Shown here piece by piece: positions 27,643 through 36,000 of a DNA stretch of 40,521 nucleotides. Origin of the DNA: Prosthecodimorpha hirschii (GTDB lineage: Bacteria > Pseudomonadota > Alphaproteobacteria > Rhizobiales > Ancalomicrobiaceae); assembly GCF_001305515.1 (NCBI RefSeq), contig NZ_LJYW01000001.1, forward strand, positions 4,010,846 through 4,051,366, given 5' to 3'. Within the stretch, counting starts at the first letter, position 1. Every line of letters begins with the position of its first letter. A model generated the notes under the pieces. It made no database searches and was not told where the DNA came from. It saw nothing but the letters and a program-made list of their open reading frames with translations. The position numbers were made by a program, and so were the translations under genes.

Positions 27643-28878
27643 TCATCGTGCGGCGGCCGCACGGGCCTTGAGGTCGAATTCCGGGTCCGCCGCCTCCTCG
27701 GGGCTGAGCGCGGCGCCGGCATCGAGCAGGCGGCGGCCGATCATGTGGTCGGCCGGCTTCGACACCGATTCCACGGCCACGAGGCGACCGTCGCGGAAGC
27801 CGAACACCGAGAAGGCGCCGGCCTCGGGCGTGCCGCGGACCACGGTCCGGTCGATGCCGAGACCGAGCCCGGCGATCTGCAGCTTGAGCGGACCCTGGTC
27901 GCTCCAGAACCACGGCACGGCCTCGTAGGGCACCGGATCGCCGCCGGCGACCCAGGCGGCGAGGCTCTTGGCCTGGTCGGTGGCATTTTGTACGGATTCA
28001 ATGCGAACCGGTGCCATTGCCCAGCGACTTGGATGCAATGCGGCGTCGCCAAGCGCAAAGACGCGCGGGTCGGCGGTGGCGAGATGCCGGTCGACCACGA
28101 TGCCGTTGCCGACCGCCAGCCCCGCCGCCGCGGCCAGTTCGGCATTCGGGATGACCCCGATGCCGACCACCACGAGGCTGGCCGGGATGCGCTCGCCGGC
28201 GACCGTCTCGACCGCCACGACCCGCCCGGCCTCGCCGACGATCCGCGCCACCCCGGCCGGCATAAGAAAGCGGACCCCGGCGGCCTCATGGCTCGCCTGG
28301 AAGAAGGCGGAGACCTCCGGCGACACGGCGCGCTGCATGACCCGGCCGGCGGCCTCGATCACGGTCACCCGGTGGCCGCGCTTGGCGGCGGTGGCGGCGA
28401 CCTCCAGGCCGATGAAGCCGGCCCCGATCACGACGACATCCTCGGCCGCGGCGAGCGCGTCGCGCAGCGCATGGGCGTCGGCGATGGTCCGGAGCCCCGT
28501 GACGCCGTCGAGATCGGCGCCGGGCACCGGCAGCGGCCGGTTGCGCGTGCCGGTCGCCAGCGCCAGCCGCGAGAAGGCCAGGCTGCCGCCATCCGCGAAG
28601 GTCACCCGGCCGCCGGCGAGATCCAGCCCGGCGACCGGGCGATCGCCGAGGAAGTCGATCCGGTTCTGGACCAGGAAGGCTTCCGGGCGCAGGAACAGGC
28701 TGTCGGGCGTCTTGCCGTCGCTCAGATAGGCCTTGGACAGCGGCGGGCGCTGATAGGGCAGGTGGCCCTCGTCGCCGACCAGCAGGATCGGCTCGTCGTA
28801 GCCGTTCTGACGCAGCGAGGCGGCCAGTTGCAGGCCGGCCTGGCCGGCGCCGACGATGACGAAGGGGGCGGCGCTCAT
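27643..28878 (-). CDS. NAD(P)H:ferredoxin-type reductase (FAD flavoprotein)
   Basis: A 411-residue protein of the two-dinucleotide-binding flavoprotein family. The FAD motif FVIVGAGQAGLQLAASL lies at 6-22, PPLSKAYL near 50, the NAD motif VVVIGAGFIGLEVAA near 145, and the second FAD motif VFALGDAA near 270. A reductase C-terminal domain follows. This is the arrangement of rhodocoxin, putidaredoxin and related ferredoxin reductases that feed P450s or dioxygenases. The ATG at 28878 has AGGAG 6 bases upstream. No ferredoxin or oxygenase partner is nearby. It is cotranscribed with the sugar kinase upstream, whose relation to it is not obvious. Confidence 0.85.
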   Translation of the reverse strand: MSAAPFVIVGAGQAGLQLAASLRQNGYDEPILLVGDEGHLPYQRPPLSKAYLSDGKTPDSLFLRPEAFLVQNRIDFLGDRPVAGLDLAGGRVTFADGGSLAFSRLALATGTRNRPLPVPGADLDGVTGLRTIADAHALRDALAAAEDVVVIGAGFIGLEVAATAAKRGHRVTVIEAAGRVMQRAVSPEVSAFFQASHEAAGVRFLMPAGVARIVGEAGRVVAVETVAGERIPASLVVVGIGVIPNAELAAAAGLAVGNGIVVDRHLATADPRVFALGDAALHPSRWAMAPVRIESVQNATDQAKSLAAWVAGGDPVPYEAVPWFWSDQGPLKLQIAGLGLGIDRTVVRGTPEAGAFSVFGFRDGRLVAVESVSKPADHMIGRRLLDAGAALSPEEAADPEFDLKARAAAAR

Positions 28879-28913
28879 CGGAGGCTCCTGACGGGACGCA
28901 GACATCTGGTTTC

Positions 28914-28976
28914 GAGCGAGGGCTCGGCCGAGCCAAGCGAGGACTTGGCCGAGCCGAGCGAGGGCTCAGCCGAGCC
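28914..28976. repeat. Three tandem 21-bp repeats at the end of the kinase gene
   Basis: Three consecutive 21-base units of the pattern RAGCGAGGRCTYRGCCGAGCC run from 28914 to 28976. They straddle the stop codon of the kinase (28966-28968), so the last few codons and the spacer to the flavoprotein gene are made of the repeat. Copies differ at three or four bases. Confidence 0.85.
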
Positions 28977-29886
28977 GGGCCAGGACGGCGGCGCGGGTCG
29001 GCAGCGGGTCGACCGCGCCGTAGCCCTCTGTCGACATGCCGGCGGCGACATTGGCGAAGCGGCCGGCGCGGAACGGATCGCCATGGGCGAGATATTCGGT
29101 CAGGAAGGCGCCGTCATAGGCGTCGCCCGCCCCGGTGGCGTCGACCGGCCGGCAGGCGATCGACGGGATGCGCTCGCGCCGCTCGGCCGTGGCGACCAGC
29201 GAGCCCTCGGCGCCGAGCGTCAGGCCGACGATTCTGACGCCGAGCGCCAGGTAGTGGTCGCAGATGGCGTCGGCATCGTCGAGCCCAGTCAGGAGTTTGG
29301 CGTCGTCGAGGCCGGGCAGCAGGATGTCGGAGAGCCGCGCGGTCGCCTCGATCACCGCGCGGGCGCGGTCGAGCGGCCACAGCCTCAGGCGCAGGTTGGT
29401 GTCGTAGGAGACCAGCCGGCCGGCCTCGCGCGCGGTGCGGATCGCGGCGAAGACGGCGTCGCAGGCCGAGGCCGAGATGGCCTGGCTGATCGCCGAGACA
29501 TGCAGCACCCGGGCGGCGCCGACGAGGTCCGCCGGCACGTCGGCCGGGCCGATCCGGCTCGCCGCCGAGCCGGCGCGCAAGTAAGAGAAGGCGTGCCCGT
29601 CCGGCCCGTGGGTGACGAAATAGACCGCCGTATGGGCGGCCGGGTCGATCTTCACCCGGCTCGCATCGACCCCCTCGCGCGCCCACAAGGCCAGGAAATC
29701 CTTGCCGAAGGCATCGTCGCCGAGCCCGGTGAAATAGCCGACCCGCGCCCCGAGCCGCGCCGCCGCGATCGCCGCATTGGAGGTGTCCCCGCCGAAACCG
29801 CCGAGCCATTGACGGCCCTCGCCGGTATGGTTGAACTCGAACATGGGCTCGCCGAAGGCGAGAATGTCGAGGGACGTGGCGCTCAT
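28966..29886 (-). CDS. PfkB-family sugar kinase (2-keto-3-deoxygluconate kinase-like)
   Basis: A 306-residue ribokinase-fold enzyme. The N-terminal LDILAFGEPMFEF, the GGFGGDTSNAAIAAARLG substrate-lid segment and the catalytic DATGAGDAYDGAFL motif with its base Asp are all present. Overall it most resembles 2-dehydro-3-deoxygluconate kinase, though ribokinase-fold substrates are hard to fix from sequence. The ATG at 29886 follows GGAGA. The frame extends upstream to 29946 but without a better start. A triplet of 21-bp repeats marks its 3' end. Confidence 0.82.
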   Translation of the reverse strand: MSATSLDILAFGEPMFEFNHTGEGRQWLGGFGGDTSNAAIAAARLGARVGYFTGLGDDAFGKDFLALWAREGVDASRVKIDPAAHTAVYFVTHGPDGHAFSYLRAGSAASRIGPADVPADLVGAARVLHVSAISQAISASACDAVFAAIRTAREAGRLVSYDTNLRLRLWPLDRARAVIEATARLSDILLPGLDDAKLLTGLDDADAICDHYLALGVRIVGLTLGAEGSLVATAERRERIPSIACRPVDATGAGDAYDGAFLTEYLAHGDPFRAGRFANVAAGMSTEGYGAVDPLPTRAAVLARLG

Positions 29887-30109
29887 CGTGCTGTCTCCGG
29901 AGATCGGGCCGGCGAGAGCCATGCAGCGCGCCGCCGACCGGGTCAAGCCGCTCGATGCGGGACGGAGCCGTGCAGGGCGCTGCCGGCCCGGCAGGAGGGG
30001 ACCCGGATGGGTTCCGACGTCCCCATCGCGACACGCCGCGCCTGCCCCGAGGCGGGGAACGACATCACGCTTGAGGAGCGGAAGGCCTCAGCGGCACCAC
30101 CCCGCGGTC

Positions 30110-30263
30110 GCATCCCCGGACAAGGCCCGTCAGGGCCGCCGATCCGGGGCCTACTCGCCCCTCTGCGACGTCAAGATATTGAATTAAAACAAAAACCCAT
30201 AGCTGCTTCGATCATAGTGGGTCCCGGATCGGCGGCGCTGGCGCGCCTTGTCCGGGATTGCGG
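30110..30263. repeat. REPIN-like element 1
   Basis: The left palindrome at 30110-30151 (hairpin stem CCCCGGA/TCCGGGG) and the right one at 30219-30263 are inverted copies of the same roughly 42-base REP-like sequence. They enclose an AT-rich 67-base spacer containing ATATTGAATTAAAAC. Such paired inverted REPs are small non-autonomous elements mobilised by RAYT transposases in other bacteria; no such gene is seen here. Confidence 0.75.
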
Positions 30264-30445
30264 TTTGGGGGAAGCGGGGCGACGGGATATTGCGATCGGC
30301 ACCCGATCGCTCGACGCTTGCGTGGAGAGATCGGGTGGAGGAACCGAAGCGGTGGCAATCTACCGCTCGCTGCCCGCAGACCGCCGCGCGCCGAGCGTCG
30401 TGCGTCCCGCGAAGCCTCCCCGGTACCACTTCCGCCCTCTCCCCT

Positions 30446-30514
30446 TCAAGCCGGCACCGTCTCCGCCGCCAGCGTTTTGCGGATTTCAGGCCAGCGGACG
30501 TCCGATTTGGTGCC
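30446..30514 (-). pseudogene. Decayed copy of nasA 3' end, copy 1
   Basis: Read on the minus strand it would encode a tail ending WPEIRKTLAAETVPA then TGA, against LPEIRKLLAAETAPA in the real NasA. By hand count 53 of 69 bases agree. The cluster cysteines of the real protein are not kept. It has no start of its own. Confidence 0.7.
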
Positions 30515-30526
30515 GAACCCGCGGTC

Positions 30527-30680
30527 GCATCCCCGGACAAGGCCCGTCAGGGCCGCCGATCCGGGGCATACTCGCGTGGTAGCGGCATCAAGATATTGAA
30601 TAGAAACGAAAATCCATAACTGCTTCGATCATAGTGGGTCCCGGATCGGCGGCGCTGGCGCGCCTTGTCCGGGATTGCGG
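30527..30680. repeat. REPIN-like element 2
   Basis: Same 154-base layout as element 1, with small changes in the spacer (ATAGAAACGAAAATCC variant). Confidence 0.75.
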
Positions 30681-30761
30681 TTTGGGGGAGGCGGGGTGGT
30701 GGAATATCGTGATCGGGTGGAGGAACCGAAGCGGTGGCACCATTACGCCTGCTCTCTCCCC

Positions 30762-30831
30762 TTAAAGCCCGCACCGCCACTGCCGCCAGCGTTTTGCGGA
30801 TTTCAGGCCAGCGGACGTCCGATTTGGTGCC
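30762..30831 (-). pseudogene. Decayed copy of nasA 3' end, copy 2
   Basis: Second nasA-tail copy. The WPEIRK part is intact but the stop codon region is altered (TTAAAG in place of TTCAAG on the plus strand), so it is more degraded than copy 1. Confidence 0.65.
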
Positions 30832-30843
30832 GAACCCGCGGTC

Positions 30844-30997
30844 GCATCCCCGGACAAGGCCCGTCAGGGCCGCCGATCCGGGGCCTACTCGCGTGGCTGC
30901 GGCATTAAGATATTGAATTAAAACAAAAACCCATAGCTGCTTCGATCATAGTGGGTCCCGGATCGGCGGCGCTGGCGCGCCTTGTCCGGGATTGCGG
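30844..30997. repeat. REPIN-like element 3
   Basis: Same 154-base layout, almost identical to element 1, including the ATATTGAATTAAAACAAAA spacer. Confidence 0.75.
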
Positions 30998-31244
30998 TTT
31001 GGGGGGAAGCGGGGCGGCGGGATATCGTGATCGGAATCCGATCGCTCGAGGCTTACGTGGAGAGATCGGGTGGAGGAACCGAAACGGCGGCAATCTACCG
31101 CTCGCCGCTCGCCGCTCGCCGCTCGCAGCCCGCAGCCCGCCGTGCGCAGCCTGCGGCCTGCCGCCTGCCGCCCGCAGACCGCCGCGCGTCGTGCGCCCCG
31201 CGCAGCCTCCCCGGTACCCCTTCCGCCCTTCCGCCCTCTCTCCT

Positions 31245-31312
31245 TCAAGCCGGCGCCGTTCCGCGGCCAGCGTTTTGCGGATTTCAGGCCAGCGGACGTC
31301 CCACTTGGTGCC
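31245..31312 (-). pseudogene. Decayed copy of nasA 3' end, copy 3
   Basis: Third nasA-tail copy, one base shorter than copy 1, so its frame is shifted relative to the real gene. It ends unit 3. Confidence 0.65.
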
Positions 31313-31324
31313 GACCCCGCGGCT

Positions 31325-31478
31325 GCATCCCCGGACAAGGCCCGTCAGGGCCGCCGATCCGGGGCCTACTCGCATGGCTGCGGCGTCAAAGTATTGAATA
31401 AAAACGAAAATCCATAGCTGCTTCGATCATAGTGGGTCCCGGATCGGCGGCGCTGACGCGCCTTGTCCGGGATTGCGG
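31325..31478. repeat. REPIN-like element 4
   Basis: Same 154-base layout with the spacer variant of element 2. It lies 171 bases downstream of the true nasA stop. Confidence 0.75.
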
Positions 31479-31648
31479 TTTGGGGGGGAATCGGGGCGAA
31501 GGTACGGTGTGAGCGGGGCCGGTCACTCGATGGATGCGTGGAGAGATCGGGCGGGGGAACCGGAGCTATGACGACATCCGGTGCGCTGTTCGTCGCCCGC
31601 CGCCCATCTCCACCTCACACCGCCCGCCGCCCTTCCGCCCTCTCCCCT

Positions 31649-34357
31649 TCAAGCCGGTGCCGTCTCCGCTGCCAGCAATTTGCGGATCTCGGGCAGGCAG
31701 GAGCCGCAATTGGTGCCGGCTTTGAGGGTGGCGCCGAGGGCGTCGGTCGTGCGGCAGCCGGCGCGGATGGCGGCTTCGATCGGGGTGCGGCCGACGCCGA
31801 AGCAGGCGCAGACGGTCGGGCCGGGATCGGGGCCGCCGCCGGCGGCGCGGCTGGCGAGCGGTGCGCGGCGGGCGCGGCCTTCGAGCGGCGCGGCGCCGAG
31901 CAGGGGGTTCAGATGCGCCCAGCCGGGCCGCTCCGGTGCGGCCGTCATCGCGATGGCGGCGATCAGGCGGCCGTCGCGGACATGCGCGGCGCGGTAGAGG
32001 CCCTCGGCCGGGTCGCCGGCGTCGGTGAGGTCGTCGGCTCCACAGCCGATCAGGCCGGACGCGAAGGCCGGCCAGCCAGCGGGGTCGAGCGCCGGAAAGG
32101 CGGCCAGGACGGCGTGGCCGTCCTCGATGGTCGTTCGCGCCCAGGCGAGCGCGCCGGCCGTCTCCAGGGCACGCCGGTCCGGCAGGGCGCGGCCGACGAT
32201 GACGGCCTCGAAGGCGACCGCGACGGCTGCGATGGCGACCGGGGTGGCCTTGGATTCCGGCTGGCCGGAGATCGGGTCGGTGACGGCGGCGACCAGCGCG
32301 CCGACGCGCGCCTGTCCGGCATTCTCGTCCGACCAGTGGATCGGCGCGAAGACCGAGCCGCGCCGCTGGCCGGGTGCGACCACGACCCTGAGGACCGCGG
32401 CGCCGTGGCGGTTGGAGAGCCGGGCCAGCCCGCCGTCGGTCAGGCCGAACCAGGCCGCATCGGCCGGGTGGACCTCGACGAAGGGCTCCGGCAGGTGCCG
32501 GCCGAGCGTCGGGCTGAGGCCGGTGCGGGTCATGGTGTGCCACTGGTCGCGGATGCGGCCGGTGTTGAGGAGGAGCGGCGTGTCGGCGTCCGGGCGGGCG
32601 GCGAGGGCGGCCTCGCCCGGCACATGGAAGCGGGCGCGGCCGTCCGGGGTGAAGAAGCGGCCGTCGTCGAACAGGCGGGTGCGACCGCGCCGGGCGCCGG
32701 CCGGCAGCGGCCATTGTACCGGTTCGAGCGCGTCGTAGCCGGCGCGGTCCAGATGCGCGTGGGCGCCGAGGTCGAAATCGCGCGCGCCGCCATTCTCGAA
32801 GGCCGACAGCGCGGCATGTTCGCGGTAGACCGCGGCCGCGTCGGCGAAGGCGAAGGCCTGGTGGTGGCCGAGCCGGCGGCCGACCTCGGCCAGCGCCCAC
32901 CAGTCCGGTCGCGCCTCGCCGGGCAGCGGTCGGAACGGGCGCTGGCGCGAGATGCGCCGCTCCGAATTGGTCACCGTGCCGTTCTTCTCGCCCCAGGCGG
33001 CGGCCGGCAGGCGGACATGGACCGGGCCTGCGAGGCTGGCGCCCAGGGTATCGTTGGAGCCGATCACCTCGGAGACGATCAGCAGATCGAGCCGGCCGAG
33101 GGCGGCGCGCACGCGGTCGGCCTCCGGCAGGCTGACCGCCGGATTGGTGCCCATGATCCAGAGCGCCCGGACCGCGCCGGCCTCGACCGCCTGGAACAGG
33201 TCGACCGCCTTGAGGCCCGGCTTGCCGGCCATCGCGGCCGCCCCCCAGAAGCGGCCGACCCGGTCGATCGCCTCGGGGGTGAAATCCATATGGGCGGCGA
33301 GCTGGTTGGCAAGGCCGCCGACCTCGCGCCCGCCCATGGCGTTGGGCTGGCCGGTGAGCGAGAAGGGACCCATGCCGGGCCGGCCGATCCGGCCGGTGGC
33401 GAGGTGGACGTTGAGGATCGCCGCGACCTTGTCGACGCCCTGGTGGCTCTGGTTGACGCCCTGGCTGTAGAGCGTGACGGTGCGCTCGGTCTCGGCGACG
33501 AGATGGAAGAAGGCGGCGACGTCGGCGGCCCGGAGGCCGGTTCCGGCGGCGACGGTCTCGATCGTGCCGGCGCGCGCGAAAGCCGCCGCGAAGGCATCGG
33601 CGAGGCCGGTCGTGTGAGCCTCGACGAAGGCGCGGTCGTGCCGGCCGGCCTCGGCCAGATGGACCAGCAGCCCCTCGAACAGGAGCGCGTCGGTGCCCGG
33701 CGCGATGGCGAGATGCAGGTCGATGCCGTCGGTGGTGGCGGTGGCGCGCGGATCGATCACCACGATCCTGGCCCCGCGCCGCTGGCGGTTGGCCTGCATG
33801 CGCTGCCACAGGATCGGGTGGCACCAGGCGGCGTTGGAGCCGACCAGGACCAGGAGATCGGCCTCGTCGAGATCCTCGTAGGCTCCCGGCACCGTGTCGC
33901 TGCCGAAGGCGCGCTTGTGGCCGGCGACCGAAGAGGCCATGCACAGGCGCGAATTGGTGTCGACATTGGCGGTGCCGAGGAAGCCCTTGGCGAGCTTGTT
34001 GGCGACGTAATAGTCCTCGGTCAGGATCTGGCCGGAGAGATAGAAGGCGACCGCATCAGGCCCGTATTGGGCGATGGTGTCGCGGAAGCCGGCGGCGATG
34101 CGATCGAGTGCGGCGTCCCAGGTCGCGCGCCGGCCGTCGATCGTCGGATGCAACAGGCGGCCGTCCGGCCCGATCGTCTCGCCGAGCGCCGAGCCCTTGG
34201 AGCAGAGCCGGCCGAAATTGGCCGGATGGGCGGGGTCGCCCTGGGCGCGCCAGCCGTGCGGGGCGGCCGGATCGGGCTTCATGACGACGCCGCAGCCGAC
34301 GCCGCAATAAGGGCAGGTCGTCCTGACCTGCATGTCCGGGGTCGATCCGTCCGCCAT
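31649..34357 (-). CDS. nasA: NasA, assimilatory nitrate reductase catalytic subunit
   Basis: A 902-residue cytoplasmic molybdenum enzyme that reduces nitrate to nitrite. The N-terminus has a [4Fe-4S] site, CPYCGVGC at 15-22 plus C52 in RLCSKGSALGE, with no Tat signal. The molybdopterin-guanine-dinucleotide domains follow (TLYSQGVNQSHQGVDK, MGTNPAVSLP, TNSERRISRQR). The C-terminus ends in a BFD-like [2Fe-2S] domain, CACFGVGRTP and CGSCLPEIRKLL, typical of assimilatory NasA. The ATG at 34357 follows GAGGGGA and lies 11 bases after the reductase stop. It is the last gene of the operon. Its 3' tail has relatives in the repeat array downstream. Confidence 0.95.
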   Translation of the reverse strand: MADGSTPDMQVRTTCPYCGVGCGVVMKPDPAAPHGWRAQGDPAHPANFGRLCSKGSALGETIGPDGRLLHPTIDGRRATWDAALDRIAAGFRDTIAQYGPDAVAFYLSGQILTEDYYVANKLAKGFLGTANVDTNSRLCMASSVAGHKRAFGSDTVPGAYEDLDEADLLVLVGSNAAWCHPILWQRMQANRQRRGARIVVIDPRATATTDGIDLHLAIAPGTDALLFEGLLVHLAEAGRHDRAFVEAHTTGLADAFAAAFARAGTIETVAAGTGLRAADVAAFFHLVAETERTVTLYSQGVNQSHQGVDKVAAILNVHLATGRIGRPGMGPFSLTGQPNAMGGREVGGLANQLAAHMDFTPEAIDRVGRFWGAAAMAGKPGLKAVDLFQAVEAGAVRALWIMGTNPAVSLPEADRVRAALGRLDLLIVSEVIGSNDTLGASLAGPVHVRLPAAAWGEKNGTVTNSERRISRQRPFRPLPGEARPDWWALAEVGRRLGHHQAFAFADAAAVYREHAALSAFENGGARDFDLGAHAHLDRAGYDALEPVQWPLPAGARRGRTRLFDDGRFFTPDGRARFHVPGEAALAARPDADTPLLLNTGRIRDQWHTMTRTGLSPTLGRHLPEPFVEVHPADAAWFGLTDGGLARLSNRHGAAVLRVVVAPGQRRGSVFAPIHWSDENAGQARVGALVAAVTDPISGQPESKATPVAIAAVAVAFEAVIVGRALPDRRALETAGALAWARTTIEDGHAVLAAFPALDPAGWPAFASGLIGCGADDLTDAGDPAEGLYRAAHVRDGRLIAAIAMTAAPERPGWAHLNPLLGAAPLEGRARRAPLASRAAGGGPDPGPTVCACFGVGRTPIEAAIRAGCRTTDALGATLKAGTNCGSCLPEIRKLLAAETAPA

Positions 34358-34368
34358 GGTCAATCCCC

Positions 34369-36000
34369 TCAATAGACGTCGCGCTGGTAGCGGCCGGCCG
34401 CGGCGAGCGCCGCCACCCGGGCCTTGGCGGCGGCCGGATCGAGCCCGCCATGGGTGGCGGCGATCTCGACCAGCGCCTTGTCGACATCGGCCGCCATGCG
34501 CTTGGCGTCGCCGCAGACATAGACATGCGCGCCGCGCTCCAGCCACGACCACAGCTCGGCGCCGGCCTCGCGCATGCGGTCCTGGACGTAGGTCTTGGGT
34601 CCCGCGTCGCGCGACCAGGCGGTCGAGAGCCGGGTCAGGGTGCCTTGCGCCAGCAGCCCCTCGAATTCCTCGCGATAGAAGAAGTCGCAAGTCTCCTTCT
34701 GGTGGCCGTAGAACAGCCAGGCCGGGCCGGTCGCGCGGGTAGCGAGCCGTTCCTGCAGGAAGGCGCGGAACGGCGCGATGCCGGTGCCCGGGCCGATCAT
34801 GACGATCGGCGTGGCGCCGTCCGCCGGGAGGGCGAAGCCGTGGGCGCGCGAGACGAAGACCTTGACGGTGTCGCCGGGGGCGAGCCGGTCGGCGATGCCG
34901 GTCGAGGCGACGCCGAGCCGGGTGCGCTCGCCGATGGCGTAGCGGACCACGTCGACCGTCAGGGTCAGTTCGCCCGGCGCCGCGTTGGGGCTCGACGAGA
35001 TCGAGTAGAGCCGCGGCTGCAAGGGCTCCAGGCATTCGAGCAGGGCTTCCGGGTCCGGCCGGATGCCGGGGAAATGGTCGAGCGCGGCGAGCACGTCGAG
35101 GCTTTCGGCGTCGCCGAAGGGATCGCCGCCGGCGGCGAGCGCCTTGGCGTTGGCGCGCTTGTCGCCGCCGGTGATGTAGGAGATCAGCTGGAACAGCATG
35201 TCGGGCGCCGGGGCGAGCGCGTAGTCCTCGATCAGCGCCGCCCGCAGGCTCTTGCCGGCGACGGGGAAATCGGCCGGCAGGCCGAGCCGGTCGAGGATCG
35301 CGTCGGCCAGCGCCGGATCGTTCCGCGGGAAGACGCCGAAGCTGTCGCCGGGCCGGTAGTCGAGGCCTTCGGGCAGGCGCCAGACGACATGCAGCGTCTC
35401 CTTGGCTGAGCCGCGGCCGTTCAGGCGCGTCGCCGAGACGAAGGTCGCCTCGACCGGGCAGTCGCGGGCATAGCCGGGCCGGGCGGCCGGCGTGTCGGCG
35501 CCGGACGGGAGGGCGGACGCGGCTGGCGACGGCGCAGGGGCTGGCGACGCGCCGGCGGAAGGCGGGGCGCTCGCGGCCTCCTCCATCAGCCGCTTGACCA
35601 TGCGCAGCGTGTCCTTGCCGCCCGGCTGGCACAGATTGGGCTTGGTCTCGGTGCCGGCGGCCAGGGCTTCGGCGTAGCTCTCGCACAGATAGCCGCACTG
35701 GCCGCAATCCTGCTGCGCCATCGCGGCCATCAGCCGGCGCGGCAGCGGGCGGCCTTCGGCGAGGCCCATCCGTTCGTCCATCGGCATCGCCGGATCGTGC
35801 CAGGGGGCGCCGTCGTCCGCCGTTGCGGGTGGCGCGGAAGCATCCGCTGCGGCTGCGCGGGGATCGACCGGCGCGGTGCCGGCATCGAAGCCGATCAGGC
35901 CGGCGAAGAAGCCGTTCAGCCAGGCGCGCTGCGCCGCATCGAAGGGTGCGGTCTCGGGGATCAGCGGATAGGCGACGGGCGGACGGGTCGGGGCGGTCAT
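34369..36000 (-). CDS. Fe-S/FAD NADPH reductase (CysJ-like, lacking the FMN domain)
   Basis: A 543-residue protein with an unusual domain order. Residues 20-36 hold AAQRAWLNGFFAGL, a motif like that at the start of sulfite reductase flavoproteins. Residues 99-124 form an Fe-S site (C99, C102, C106, C124 in DCGQCGYLCESYAEA...LCQPGGKDT). An Ala/Pro/Ser linker (140-165) leads to a ferredoxin-NADP reductase module of the CysJ type: LYSISSSP for FAD, MIGPGTGIAPFRAFL and YVCGDAKRMAADV for NADPH. The flavodoxin domain is absent. It most likely passes electrons from NADPH to NirA or NasA. The start overlaps the nirA stop (ATGA). Confidence 0.85.
   Translation of the reverse strand: MTAPTRPPVAYPLIPETAPFDAAQRAWLNGFFAGLIGFDAGTAPVDPRAAAADASAPPATADDGAPWHDPAMPMDERMGLAEGRPLPRRLMAAMAQQDCGQCGYLCESYAEALAAGTETKPNLCQPGGKDTLRMVKRLMEEAASAPPSAGASPAPAPSPAASALPSGADTPAARPGYARDCPVEATFVSATRLNGRGSAKETLHVVWRLPEGLDYRPGDSFGVFPRNDPALADAILDRLGLPADFPVAGKSLRAALIEDYALAPAPDMLFQLISYITGGDKRANAKALAAGGDPFGDAESLDVLAALDHFPGIRPDPEALLECLEPLQPRLYSISSSPNAAPGELTLTVDVVRYAIGERTRLGVASTGIADRLAPGDTVKVFVSRAHGFALPADGATPIVMIGPGTGIAPFRAFLQERLATRATGPAWLFYGHQKETCDFFYREEFEGLLAQGTLTRLSTAWSRDAGPKTYVQDRMREAGAELWSWLERGAHVYVCGDAKRMAADVDKALVEIAATHGGLDPAAAKARVAALAAAGRYQRDVY

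Larger units (their letters stand above)
29887..31648. repeat. Gene-free region with a four-unit tandem array of REPIN-like elements and nasA-tail copies
   Basis: No credible gene lies in these 1762 bases. From about 30103 a unit repeats four times, beginning near 30103, 30522, 30836 and 31317 (lengths 419, 314, 481 and about 330). Each has a 154-base core of two inverted palindromes, then a variable spacer, then (units 1-3) about 69 bases resembling the 3' end of nasA. Unit 4 abuts the real nasA end. Unit 3 is enlarged by short repeats of CGCTCGC and CCGCAGC type at 31099-31190. The first 210 bases (29887-30100) show nothing recognisable apart from the kinase promoter region. Confidence 0.85.

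Noticed and set aside
27610-30582. 990-codon plus-strand frame across the flavoprotein, kinase and repeats
   Set aside because: It overlaps two recognised minus-strand genes and runs into the repeat array, with no family resemblance.
30103-31648. CRISPR array
   Set aside because: The repeated unit is 314-481 bases with long inverted palindromes and nasA-derived sequence. Spacing is irregular and there are no short direct repeats with unique spacers or cas genes.
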